Origin: Candidatus Magasanikbacteria bacterium CG1_02_32_51 | GTDB taxonomy: Bacteria; Patescibacteriota; Patescibacteriia; Magasanikbacterales; UBA922 | Reading direction: 5' to 3' | Length of the DNA: 22,996 nucleotides | Assembly (NCBI GenBank): GCA_001871435.1 | Contig: MNVC01000047.1 | Span: 1-22,996 of the forward strand | Shown here: positions 13,948-22,005 of the stretch, one piece after another | Position numbering within the stretch: the first letter of the stretch is position 1 | How the letters are laid out: every line of letters begins with the position of its first letter | The notes under the pieces: generated by a model | The model's database searches: none | What the model saw: the letters and a program-made list of their open reading frames with translations, nothing else | Told to the model about the DNA's origin: nothing | Translations under genes and position numbers: made by a program

Positions 13948-15249
13948 TTATTCTTCATAAGTTATTTTTGCTCCAACTCCTGAAAGACGTTGCGCCAATT
14001 TTTCGTAACCACGTTCAATAGTATAAGAATTACGCATTACAGATCTACCACTAGCTGCTAACATTGCCACCAACAAGGCTACAGCTGGTCTAATTGCTGG
14101 TGGACACATTAGTTCATTACCTTTTAATCTTGTTGGCCCTTCTACAAAGACACGATGTGGATCAAGCAAAGTCAAATTTGCTCCAAGTTTCTGAAAATCA
14201 AGATAATAAATTGCTCTATTTTCATAGATCCAGTCATGAACAAGAGTTCTACCATTGGCCTGTGTCAAAATTGGTACAAACAAAGGTAAATTATCAATAT
14301 TCAAACCAGGAAAAGGACTTCCATAAATTTTGTCAGGTAGAGCTTGTAATTCTGATTTAAAAAATTTGATATCAACAATATCAAAATAACCATTGGCTGA
14401 TTTACGTTTATTTTTTATTTCAAATTTTTGTCCCATGACTGATAATTTTTCTAATTCCAATTCTAAAAAATCTAATGGACAATTTTTGATAGTCAATTCT
14501 GATTTGGTAGTAATAGCCAAAGCTATAAACGTCATAGCTTCAATTGGATCAGGAATTATATTATATTTTTTTATAGGATTTAACTTTTTAACTCCAACAA
14601 TTTTCAAAATTGTACCACCAATGCCTTCTATTTTGGCACCAGCCCCTTGCAAAAAATAACACAAATCTTGTACCATATAGTTTGAAGATGCAAATTTGAT
14701 AGTAGTTACTCCAGGAGCCAAGACAGCTGTCATAATAGCATTTTCAGTTGGGGTATCTCCTGATTCATACATCACAATATTAGTGGCTTTCAAAGGTTTA
14801 TTTTTTACTTCATAATATTTATTCTTTGATTTTACACTAACTCCAAACTTTTCAAGAGCAAACAAATGTGGTTTGATAGTACGTTCTCCTAGATGACAAC
14901 CACCTGATTTATAAATTTTGAACTCTTTTTCACGAGAAGCCAAAGCACCAAGCAGCATCAATGATGATCTGGTCACTTGCGTAGCTTTTTTATCAATTTT
15001 ATCCATGGTTAATTTAGCAGAAGTATCTAAAAAAAGAGTATGTTCATCTTTCCAAGAAAACTTTACTCCAATACTTTCCAATATTTCCAAAATACGAAAA
15101 ACTTCTTCAATATGAGGCATATCCTGCAACAAAACTTCTCCTTGAACCATCAAAGAAGCACAAAGAATGGCTACAGCTGAGTTCTTGGCAGTGTTAACAG
15201 TAAGAGAACCAGATAATTCTTTACCACCCTCAATTATAAATTTTGACAT
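13948..15249 (-). CDS. murA: UDP-N-acetylglucosamine 1-carboxyvinyltransferase MurA
   Basis: First committed step of peptidoglycan synthesis: adds enolpyruvate from PEP to UDP-GlcNAc. The 433-residue protein has the substrate pair K22-N23 in NTAKNSAVAILCASL, R94 in VTRSSLMLLG, and the catalytic cysteine C118 in KSGGCHLGERTIKPH, the site that fosfomycin attacks; a Cys here predicts sensitivity. The C-terminal PPAIRPAVALLVAMLAASG block is also typical. The sequence is more diverged than textbook MurA (GGCHLGER instead of GGCAIGAR), but the key residues are in place. It heads a murA-ctpA-ribK operon and is divergent from the PEGA gene. No Shine-Dalgarno. Confidence 0.94.
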   Translation of the reverse strand: MSKFIIEGGKELSGSLTVNTAKNSAVAILCASLMVQGEVLLQDMPHIEEVFRILEILESIGVKFSWKDEHTLFLDTSAKLTMDKIDKKATQVTRSSLMLLGALASREKEFKIYKSGGCHLGERTIKPHLFALEKFGVSVKSKNKYYEVKNKPLKATNIVMYESGDTPTENAIMTAVLAPGVTTIKFASSNYMVQDLCYFLQGAGAKIEGIGGTILKIVGVKKLNPIKKYNIIPDPIEAMTFIALAITTKSELTIKNCPLDFLELELEKLSVMGQKFEIKNKRKSANGYFDIVDIKFFKSELQALPDKIYGSPFPGLNIDNLPLFVPILTQANGRTLVHDWIYENRAIYYLDFQKLGANLTLLDPHRVFVEGPTRLKGNELMCPPAIRPAVALLVAMLAASGRSVMRNSYTIERGYEKLAQRLSGVGAKITYEE

Positions 15250-15257
15250 AACATTAT

Positions 15258-15286
15258 TTGATAAATATAAGAAAATACGTTATTAT
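15258..15286 (+). promoter_or_regulatory. Promoter of the PEGA-domain gene
   Basis: TTGATA (15258-15263), a 17-base spacer and TATTAT (15281-15286), each five of six. The start would be near 15293. It overlaps the murA promoter on the other strand. Confidence 0.55.
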
Positions 15287-15313
15287 TATACAATAAAAAT
15301 GAACTAAAGGCAA
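15285..15313 (-). promoter_or_regulatory. murA operon promoter
   Basis: Minus strand: TTGCCT (15313-15308), a 17-base spacer and a perfect TATAAT (15290-15285). The -35 covers the AAAGG ribosome-binding region of the PEGA gene, and two -10 bases are shared with the opposite promoter. Confidence 0.6.
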
Positions 15314-15315
15314 CC

Positions 15316-16611
15316 ATGGATAAAATACACGAAAAAATATTAAAAACTAGGCTAACTAGACCAATTAGACTGACTATTATGTTCTTTCTAGTCGGTTCTT
15401 TTTTTGTGATATCTCCACTCTTGATTGCTTATAGTTCTGGCTACCGCTATGACTTTGTCAAACACAAAATAAAACAGACAGGCGTACTCAATATAGATAT
15501 TTTACCAAAAGAAGCACAAGTTTTCCTAAATGGCACAGAATTAATACAAAAAATACCCTTTAATCTTTCTCTCTACCCTGATACCTATTTGTTGACTATC
15601 AAAAAAGATGGTTACAAAACTTGGGAAAAAAATATTAGTATAAATAGCAAACAAACAACCTATATAAATTATTTTAGTCTATTAAAAGATAACATAGCAA
15701 CGTTTACAGAATTATCAAATGTACAAAATATAATTGGTAGTAATAATTCTGACAATATTTTGTTGGTTACTTCAATAACAAACAACAAATACAATGTTTT
15801 AAATTTTAATCTCAAAGATAATACTATCAAAACTTTGGAAAACAACATTGAAATTATTGATTATTCTGTTTCCCCTTTTGACAACTTTGCTTACATTATA
15901 AAAAATGAAAATGAATCAAAAAAATTAGTCCTATATGATTTGAATAAACCTGAAAATTATCAAACCATAAATGATAATATTTTAGCTACAATACAATGGA
16001 AAAATAATGATAATAGACCACTCTCTACTATAATAGAAAATAAAATTGTTACTATTGATAAGAATGCTAATATCAAAAATTTGACCACCGCTACTTCTAG
16101 TAACTGGTATGTTGAGGACAATGAAAATGTCTGGTTTTATAATGAAAATACAATTTTTAATAACCAAAAAAAATATCAATTACAAAATAAAATCTCAAAA
16201 ATAATAAATCTAAACAAAGATAGAATAATAATAAAAACCCTAGATGATTTCTTAGTCTACAATTTAAAAACAGGTCAAGAAACAAAAATAAACGGTACTA
16301 ATTTATTTTGGAATGAAAGCAACAAAGACTGGATAATCTATTCCAATTGGGATATCACTACTGTCCAAGAAAATGGCACAATTAATTTACAATATCGTAA
16401 TGGTGAAAAAATAAAAAACCTTCAACTTTTGGATGAAGGAAAAATTTATATTATACAAACTGAAAATAAAATAAAAGCAATAGATATTGACCATTATCTT
16501 CAATTTCCAATTTTGGATACTACAGAAGGAAAAATTTATATAAACAAGAAATATAGAAAATTATTTTATATATCTAATGATGAACACAAACTATACAAAT
16601 TAGATCTTTAG
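15316..16611 (+). CDS. Membrane-anchored PEGA-domain protein
   Basis: 431 residues. One N-terminal membrane segment (about 20-40, IMFFLVGSFFVISPLLIAYS) leaves the rest outside the membrane. Residues about 53-110 are a PEGA domain (TGVLNIDILPKEAQVFLNG, then YPDTYLLTIKKDGYKTWEK), a small beta domain often found next to S-layer or cell-wall-binding modules. The remaining 320 residues are rich in N, K and I with repeating short strands and could be a beta-propeller; no catalytic motif is visible. Function unknown; an envelope role is likely. An AAAGG 5 bases before the ATG is one of the few Shine-Dalgarno-like sites in this window. Its stop overlaps the stop of the convergent nucleotidyltransferase gene by 4 bases. 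Confidence 0.82.
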   Translation: MDKIHEKILKTRLTRPIRLTIMFFLVGSFFVISPLLIAYSSGYRYDFVKHKIKQTGVLNIDILPKEAQVFLNGTELIQKIPFNLSLYPDTYLLTIKKDGYKTWEKNISINSKQTTYINYFSLLKDNIATFTELSNVQNIIGSNNSDNILLVTSITNNKYNVLNFNLKDNTIKTLENNIEIIDYSVSPFDNFAYIIKNENESKKLVLYDLNKPENYQTINDNILATIQWKNNDNRPLSTIIENKIVTIDKNANIKNLTTATSSNWYVEDNENVWFYNENTIFNNQKKYQLQNKISKIINLNKDRIIIKTLDDFLVYNLKTGQETKINGTNLFWNESNKDWIIYSNWDITTVQENGTINLQYRNGEKIKNLQLLDEGKIYIIQTENKIKAIDIDHYLQFPILDTTEGKIYINKKYRKLFYISNDEHKLYKLDL

Positions 16612-17693
16612 ATTTCTACAATTGTTTTGTCACCTATTAGCATACTCCTACCATCTGTGGTAGTTTTTTTTATTATTTTAACATTTTTACCAATCAGACT
16701 ATTTGCTATTGATAAATCTACATCAATATAAGTATTATCCAAGATAATAGAATCTTTGATAGTAGCATTTTTGATTTCACAACCAGAACCAATAGTAGTA
16801 TTTGGTCCAATTTTACAATTAGACAAAATACAATTTTCACCAATAATTATAGGACCAATCAAAACTACATCTTTGGCTATTTTAGAACCCAAGCCAATAT
16901 GAACTTTACCTTTTATTTGTACACCATCTTCTATTGTGCCATAATTTGAAAAATTAGTTTCTGGCATTTCTTCCAATAATAGACGACTAGCAATCAACAA
17001 ATCTTCTATTTTACCAGTATCTTTCCACCAACCTGTAATTTCTTTGTAACCAACATTTTTATTATTTTTCAAAAAATTGGAATGGATACTAGAAATTTCA
17101 TATTCTCCTCTATCACTTTTTTTAATATTTTGGAAAGCCTCAAAAAATAATTTTGGTCCATACAAATAAATACCAGTTACTGCAAAATTATTTTGGGGAT
17201 TGGCCGGCTTTTCTAAGACATCAATCAACTTTTTATTTCCATCAAAAATTGGAACCCCAAATCTTTGTGGATCTGATACCTCTGACAAGGCGAGCATACA
17301 ATCATAATTATTTTTTTCAAATTCCTCAAACAATGGTTTGAGACTACCAAAAATTATATTGTCTGATAAATAAAACATAAAAGGTTCATCACCAATAAAA
17401 TCTTTAGCTTCATTTACCACATGAGCAATTCCTTGTGGTCCACCAGTTTGTTCAAAAAACTTTATTTTTATTCCCCAGTGTCCACCATCTCCAATAAAAT
17501 TTTCTAAATCTTTTTCACCAGGATTAGTGTTGATAAAAATTTCTTCAATACCAGCTTCTACTGCTTTTTCAATAGCATAAAAAATCATTGGTTTGTTGGC
17601 CAAGGGTAACAAATGTTTGTTGATTGTCGTAGTAATAGGATGAAGTCTTGTTGCTCTTCCCCCACCAGTTAGTATTGCTTTTCTTATTTTCAT
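16608..17693 (-). CDS. Sugar-1-phosphate nucleotidyltransferase, long RmlA type with left-handed beta-helix
   Basis: Makes an NDP-sugar from NTP and sugar 1-phosphate, supplying donors for the glycosyltransferases upstream. The N-terminal domain has the nucleotide loop AILTGGGRATRLHPIT (6-21) and the lysine K27 in NKHLLPLANKPMIFY, which closely resembles glucose-1-phosphate thymidylyltransferase (SKQLLPVYDKPMIYY). DNIIFG and TGIYLYGP are further family motifs. The C-terminus (about 255-361) carries imperfect hexapeptides (ENCILSNCKIGPNTTIGSGC) of a left-handed beta-helix, so it belongs to the longer RmlA/StrD-like group (361 vs about 290 aa). The exact sugar and base cannot be told. It is the last gene of the glycosyltransferase cluster. 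Confidence 0.85.
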   Translation of the reverse strand: MKIRKAILTGGGRATRLHPITTTINKHLLPLANKPMIFYAIEKAVEAGIEEIFINTNPGEKDLENFIGDGGHWGIKIKFFEQTGGPQGIAHVVNEAKDFIGDEPFMFYLSDNIIFGSLKPLFEEFEKNNYDCMLALSEVSDPQRFGVPIFDGNKKLIDVLEKPANPQNNFAVTGIYLYGPKLFFEAFQNIKKSDRGEYEISSIHSNFLKNNKNVGYKEITGWWKDTGKIEDLLIASRLLLEEMPETNFSNYGTIEDGVQIKGKVHIGLGSKIAKDVVLIGPIIIGENCILSNCKIGPNTTIGSGCEIKNATIKDSIILDNTYIDVDLSIANSLIGKNVKIIKKTTTDGRSMLIGDKTIVEI

Positions 17694-17700
17694 ATTAATT

Positions 17701-17731
17701 AGTCTATAAAGTCTGTAAAGTCCATAAAGTC
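17701..17731. repeat. 9-bp tandem repeats TATAAAGTC
   Basis: TATAAAGTC, TGTAAAGTC and CATAAAGTC run head to tail (17705-17731) after a partial AGTC. They lie 8 bases upstream of the start codon of the nucleotidyltransferase. The same unit, on the other strand, is at 10404-10439. Confidence 0.65.
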
Positions 17732-17793
17732 AAAAGTATCTTTTTTAGGACACATCCTCATTAATTTAAAATTAAATCATTATAAAATTGTTT

Positions 17794-17821
17794 TAAAATT
17801 CAAAATTTAAAATTCAAAATT
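17794..17821. repeat. Perfect 14-bp tandem duplication
   Basis: TAAAATTCAAAATT occurs twice with no gap (17794-17807, 17808-17821), between the nucleotidyltransferase and the first glycosyltransferase. AT-rich spacer repeat, no sign of function. Confidence 0.7.
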
Positions 17822-17828
17822 ATATAAC

Positions 17829-18932
17829 CTACCACCAAATCAAACCTTTCACTACTACATAATAATACAATTTCATAACAGGATTGGCAACATAATTAAC
17901 TAAAAAATTATTGGTAGAAGCATCTTGAAAAACAATTTCTGAAACGCTATGTCTCAACATTTCTCTATCACTTACTTTTCTGTTCTGTTGAATAATTTTT
18001 CTTTTCTTGAACCATATAGACCAATTCTTAAAATTCAACCAATATTTATAAACTTCCCATCTTTTTTTAGCATAACCATTTTTGATACTAAAAAACCAAA
18101 GACCAAATTCTAATCCAATAGCAATTGGAGCTAATAACAAAAGTGTTGGCCATTTAAAATACATAAGCATTATTGCATGACGATTTCTCTCCATAAAGTA
18201 AAACTTAGTAATACTCCTAGCAAATTGATATTGATGATAAAAAACTGAATCTCTAACCAAAACAACTTTGTAACCCAAACTTCTTATACGAAGTCCCCAA
18301 TCTAAGTCTTCATGATAAATATAAAAATCAGCATCCCAAGCCCCATATTTTCTGATAAGCTCTGCACTAATCATAAAGGCAGCACCACTCGCATAATCTA
18401 TTTCTTTTATCTTTGACAAATTAACATCTTTAATATTTTTTCTATAATCATTACAAAAACCAAAACCAAGATAATGAAAAGAATTCCCAGTACTATTGAT
18501 AAGTCCAGTTTCTGGGTGAAGCAAAATAAGAGATTGAGCAATGGCAATTTTTTTATTACCTTCCAATGTTTCTACTAAAGGTTCAAGAGCATTAATAGCA
18601 AAAAATCCATCATTATTATGAAAAAATATATAATCAAAACCATTTTCCACAGCCCAATTGGCGCCTTGGTTATTTCCCACAGCAAAAGCAAAATTTTCTT
18701 TATTAACAATAATAGTTGCATGAGGTATTTCTTTTCCGGAAAGTGGCATTACTACGTCATTTATATAATGAACAAAACTACCATCTTTTTCATGTTGATT
18801 GGAGACAACGACAAGCTCTATTTTATCTTTTGGATAAGTAATTTTTTTTAGAGCAGAAACCAAATTATCTATGTAAGATTCATTATGATAATACAATAAA
18901 TACACTATAGCTATTTTTGGATAATTTTGCAT
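17829..18932 (-). CDS. Family 2 glycosyltransferase with C-terminal membrane segment
   Basis: GT2 (GT-A fold) enzyme, 367 aa, probably a rhamnosyltransferase-like transferase for surface polysaccharide. The N-terminus IAIVYLLYYHNESYIDNLVSAL is the nucleotide-binding strand and helix. NKENFAFAVGNNQGANWA (77-94) is the family's NxGFaxgNN motif. The metal-binding position reads HNNDGFF (105-111) in place of the usual DxD-like NPD. The acceptor-site acidic pair is YHEDLDWGLRIRSLG (206-220). Residues about 261-282 form a hydrophobic segment that would anchor it to the inner face of the membrane, followed by a basic tail. It follows the next GT gene by 5 bases. Confidence 0.88.
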   Translation of the reverse strand: MQNYPKIAIVYLLYYHNESYIDNLVSALKKITYPKDKIELVVVSNQHEKDGSFVHYINDVVMPLSGKEIPHATIIVNKENFAFAVGNNQGANWAVENGFDYIFFHNNDGFFAINALEPLVETLEGNKKIAIAQSLILLHPETGLINSTGNSFHYLGFGFCNDYRKNIKDVNLSKIKEIDYASGAAFMISAELIRKYGAWDADFYIYHEDLDWGLRIRSLGYKVVLVRDSVFYHQYQFARSITKFYFMERNRHAIMLMYFKWPTLLLLAPIAIGLEFGLWFFSIKNGYAKKRWEVYKYWLNFKNWSIWFKKRKIIQQNRKVSDREMLRHSVSEIVFQDASTNNFLVNYVANPVMKLYYYVVVKGLIWW

Positions 18933-18937
18933 AAAAA

Positions 18938-19792
18938 TTATTTATATTTAGTAGCATAATATTTATGACTTTGTCTCCACTTCCACAAATATTTAATCCA
19001 ACTGTTAGCATGAATACGTGCTAACTTATTTTTGAATATTGCTTTAAATATTCCAGGTATTTTAGCTGATTCTCTAGTATGCAGATGATTCAATACAATA
19101 TTATGAACATAATATACTGGATAATTTTTTTCCCACATTCTATGACACCAGTCAGTATCTTCCAAATACATAAAATATCTTTCATCAAACATACCAATTT
19201 CATCAACAATTTTTTTACGGACAATTAAAGCAGCTCCTAAAATCCAATCAACTGGCCTCGTAGAATTGTGGTCAAAATCTTTCATTTCCAATTTGTCAAC
19301 ATGCTTTTTGACCAATTTGTATTTTTTATCAAAATTTATTTGTTTTAAAGGTTTTATCAAAATTGAATGAAGATCAAAACGATAACATGTATATTGTAAA
19401 CTACCATCCATATTTAGTAACTTTGGACCAATACAAGCAATTTTTGGATTCTCATTCATAAAATTTATTAATCTCTCAATAGTTTGAGAATTTTCAGAAA
19501 TTATAATATCAGGATTGAGAGCAAAATAATAACGAGCTTCACAAGATCTAAATCCTAAATTATTACCCTTACCAAAACCAACATTTTCAAAAGCATCAAT
19601 ATAATTTACTTTTGGAAATTTAGTATCTAATTCTTCTTTTATTTTGTCTTCATTGGCAGAATTATCTACAACAGTAATTTGAACATCATATTTACAATTT
19701 TGTATATCCAAAAATAAAGATGCTATAGCCTTGGATATATCGTCTTTTCTTTTATAGTTTACAAATACTATATTTATATCTTTTATAATCAT
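18938..19792 (-). CDS. Family 2 glycosyltransferase
   Basis: 284-residue GT2 enzyme of the same cluster. The N-terminal strand is INIVFVNYKRKDDISKAIASL, the core motif is FENVGFGKGNNLGF (68-81) and the metal/nucleotide-binding motif is ALNPDI (91-96). The acidic acceptor-side motif is MYLEDTDWCHRM. No membrane segment is obvious, but the Lys/Arg-rich end (FKNKLARIHANSWIKYLWK) could bind the membrane surface. It resembles the WcaA/rhamnosyltransferase group; donor and acceptor unknown. It lies 6 bases after one GT gene and 5 before another, so it is translated in one operon. Confidence 0.9.
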   Translation of the reverse strand: MIIKDINIVFVNYKRKDDISKAIASLFLDIQNCKYDVQITVVDNSANEDKIKEELDTKFPKVNYIDAFENVGFGKGNNLGFRSCEARYYFALNPDIIISENSQTIERLINFMNENPKIACIGPKLLNMDGSLQYTCYRFDLHSILIKPLKQINFDKKYKLVKKHVDKLEMKDFDHNSTRPVDWILGAALIVRKKIVDEIGMFDERYFMYLEDTDWCHRMWEKNYPVYYVHNIVLNHLHTRESAKIPGIFKAIFKNKLARIHANSWIKYLWKWRQSHKYYATKYK

Positions 19793-19798
19793 AAAAAT

Positions 19799-20860
19799 TT
19801 ATTTCCACCACTGCCTCAAATCATTCCAACTAACTTGTCGCATATTTTTTACTTCCTGTCTTCTAGCATATAGAATCTTTCTATTAGACCAGATTTCTTT
19901 TAAACCTTTTAAGACCTCTCTATCAAAGAATAATAAAGCTCCAAATTTCTTTAATTCATACCATTTTATGAAGAAAGCGTCAAGCAACCAGTTTTGCCAA
20001 TATTCATTTTTGTAAATAGTCATTAAATGATTTTTGTAGCTCTGATATTTGACCAAATTTGATTGTTGGGTCTTCTTTTTCAAAGATTCTATATCAGTAA
20101 TTTCTTCTTGACCAAAAACACTTCTGTCATGATAAGTAATAGTGTCTAACAAAACAAAAGAGCTAAAGCCAGCAATCCTAAGACGAAATGCCAAATCTAC
20201 ATCTTCTTTGTATGAACCATACAATTCATCCAAAAAATTATTATTAGAAAATTTTACTTTATTGACAGAAGCTCGTCTAAGCATTGGTAGAGCTCCTGAA
20301 ACTCCGAATACTTCCAAGGCTTCATCTTTGGTGTGAAAAGATAATTCCATTTTAGCTTTTTTTTCATTCCAATCTTTGTCAGCATATTTTTCAATTACAC
20401 GTCTGTTACGAAAAATTTTTAATCCCAAAGAATCAATAATATTACTAAAACTTTCATCAAAATCTTTTTCTACTTCTGCAAAATTCCACTTCATCAATCT
20501 TGGACTTACAGAACCAACTTCTTTATTTTCATCAAAAAATTTAACCATTTTTTCAAGAGCATCTGGCATCAAATACATATCTTGATTTAATAAAAGAAAA
20601 TATTCACTATCTGTTTTTTTGTAAAGTTCATTATGTCCACCAGCAAAACCTAAATTTTTTTCACTCTCAAAAAATTCATGAGAAATAGTAAAATTTTCCA
20701 ATTCTTTTTTTAGTAATTCTCTTGTATTATCACTTGAAGCATTTTCCCAGATATAAAGTTTCCAATCTTTGTAAGTTTGTTTTTTTAGAGAATCAAAAAG
20801 ATAAGGAATATATTTTGCACCATTCCATGTTACTAAGTGAACAAATAATTTTATAGACAT
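19799..20860 (-). CDS. Family 2 glycosyltransferase
   Basis: 353-residue GT2 enzyme. The start IKLFVHLVTWNGAKYIPYLF is a typical nucleotide-binding strand; EKNLGFAGGHNELY (67-80) is the core motif, LLLNQDMYL (89-97) carries the NQD metal-binding triad, and YKEDVDLAFRLRIAGF is the acceptor-side motif. The final 80 residues, after YHDRSVFGQEE, are rich in W, K and R and may bind the membrane. Similar to the rhamnosyltransferase-type GT2 of surface glycan clusters. It is separated from the upstream GT gene by 112 bases filled with an AT-rich inverted repeat. Confidence 0.9.
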   Translation of the reverse strand: MSIKLFVHLVTWNGAKYIPYLFDSLKKQTYKDWKLYIWENASSDNTRELLKKELENFTISHEFFESEKNLGFAGGHNELYKKTDSEYFLLLNQDMYLMPDALEKMVKFFDENKEVGSVSPRLMKWNFAEVEKDFDESFSNIIDSLGLKIFRNRRVIEKYADKDWNEKKAKMELSFHTKDEALEVFGVSGALPMLRRASVNKVKFSNNNFLDELYGSYKEDVDLAFRLRIAGFSSFVLLDTITYHDRSVFGQEEITDIESLKKKTQQSNLVKYQSYKNHLMTIYKNEYWQNWLLDAFFIKWYELKKFGALLFFDREVLKGLKEIWSNRKILYARRQEVKNMRQVSWNDLRQWWK

Positions 20861-20880
20861 AATATTATTTAAAAATTAAA

Positions 20881-20970
20881 AAATGACAAATTTCAAAGCT
20901 CAAATTTCAAATCAAATTCTAATCATTTAATAATTTGGATTTGATTTGACATTTGGATTTTTTAATTTGA
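20881..20970. repeat. AT-rich inverted repeat between two glycosyltransferase genes
   Basis: TCAAATCAAAT (20907-20917) pairs with ATTTGATTTGA (20939-20949), within longer imperfect arms built from CAAATTTCAAA-type words. This style of caaattt/aaatttg intergenic palindrome is, from general knowledge, frequent in CPR genomes. Its right end touches the stop codon of the upstream gene at 20973. Confidence 0.65.
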
Positions 20971-20972
20971 AA

Positions 20973-21824
20973 TTATTTCTTACTTAATTTATTCATAACA
21001 TATATCATTGCAATTCCAACAGGTCTAAATAACCAAATCCAAAACCACTTATAAAATGGTTCCCATTTCTGAAAATAAATTAACATACTCTTAGTAAAGT
21101 TTTTTTGTCTCCAAAGACTTTCTTGTTTTTTGAAACTTTGTCCGACATAATCTATACAAGTAATCACAGGACTATAAATAACTTTTAAACCCATTTTTTT
21201 TACTTCACGACAAATATCTACATCTTCATACCAAATATAATATCTTGGATCAAAAGCCCAACCAAGCTTTTCAACAACATTTCTTCTCATCAACAAAAAA
21301 GAACCACGTACAGAATCAACTTCTTGTTCTTTATCAGGGTCAAAATCTTTCATCAAATACTTATCCAAAATATTGGGAAATAAGTGTGGTAATTTCAAAA
21401 TCAAAGCAACTTGTTCCCAAACTTTTGGTAATCTATGTGGTTTAGCGTCCTCATTCAATTTTCCATTTTCAGCTACGAGCTTCGGACTGACAATACCGAC
21501 ATCTTTTCTATTTTCTAACCAGTTTACAATCTTATCTAGACTTCCTTCTTCCACTCTCATATCAGGATTAAGAAAAAGCAAATATTCTCCAGTACTAATC
21601 TCCACACCTTGATTGTTGGCATGACTAAAACCTAAATTTTCTTTATTTTCAATTACCCTGACATTTGGTAATGATTTAACAATTTCAACAGTTTTATCTT
21701 CAGAACCATTGTCTATCACAATTTGTTCATAACTAATATTTTTACAACCAGAAACAACTGACTTTAGTTGTCTGTCTATTTGTTGTTCATTGTTCCAAGT
21801 AACTGTAATAATAGATAATTTCAT
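20973..21824 (-). CDS. Family 2 glycosyltransferase
   Basis: 283-residue GT2 enzyme and first gene of the polysaccharide cluster. Start LSIITVTWNNEQQIDRQL, core motif ENKENLGFSHANNQGVE (59-75), metal-binding LFLNPDMRV (83-91) and acceptor-side IWYEDVDICREVKKMGL. These place it closest to the GT2 rhamnosyltransferase/WcaA group. The hydrophobic C-terminus (WFWIWLFRPVGIAMIYVM) suggests membrane association. A terminator for the upstream Nudix gene lies 43 bases before it, so this gene likely begins a new transcription unit that runs to the nucleotidyltransferase. Confidence 0.9.
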   Translation of the reverse strand: MKLSIITVTWNNEQQIDRQLKSVVSGCKNISYEQIVIDNGSEDKTVEIVKSLPNVRVIENKENLGFSHANNQGVEISTGEYLLFLNPDMRVEEGSLDKIVNWLENRKDVGIVSPKLVAENGKLNEDAKPHRLPKVWEQVALILKLPHLFPNILDKYLMKDFDPDKEQEVDSVRGSFLLMRRNVVEKLGWAFDPRYYIWYEDVDICREVKKMGLKVIYSPVITCIDYVGQSFKKQESLWRQKNFTKSMLIYFQKWEPFYKWFWIWLFRPVGIAMIYVMNKLSKK

Positions 21825-21833
21825 AATAAGCTT

Positions 21834-21862
21834 ATACTAGCCTATTTTGAAAGAAAAATCAA
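21834..21862 (-). promoter_or_regulatory. Possible promoter of the glycosyltransferase cluster
   Basis: Minus strand: TTGATT (21862-21857), a 17-base spacer and TAGTAT (21839-21834), four of six at each box. The start would be about 3 bases from the initiation codon, so a very short leader is implied. Confidence 0.35.
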
Positions 21863-21866
21863 GTAC

Positions 21867-21888
21867 AAAAAACAACTTTTTCAAGTTG
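21867..21888 (-). terminator. Intrinsic terminator before the glycosyltransferase cluster
   Basis: Minus strand: CAACTT-GAAA-AAGTTG followed by TTTTTT, a stem with a stable GAAA tetraloop. It insulates the cluster from the Nudix gene. Confidence 0.8.
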
Positions 21889-22005
21889 AAATTACTTTTT
21901 ATTTATAAAAAAAATGAAGGGGTGGGGGGGCTTAGCAGTACTATTTTAAAAAAATTTCCTACTTTATGCCCCCTTACTAAAAATGTACTACCCTTACTAA
22001 CGTAC
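21889..22005. other. Junction spacer with G-run and short direct repeats
   Basis: Contains GGGGTGGGGGGG (21919-21930), very unusual in this AT-rich DNA, and CCCTTACTAA twice exactly 20 bases apart (21971-21980, 21991-22000). No gene seen. It marks the edge between the cluster and the G+C-richer right end. Confidence 0.5.

Noticed and set aside
21919..21930. G-quadruplex
   Set aside because: Only two G-runs separated by one T; four runs are needed for an intramolecular quadruplex.
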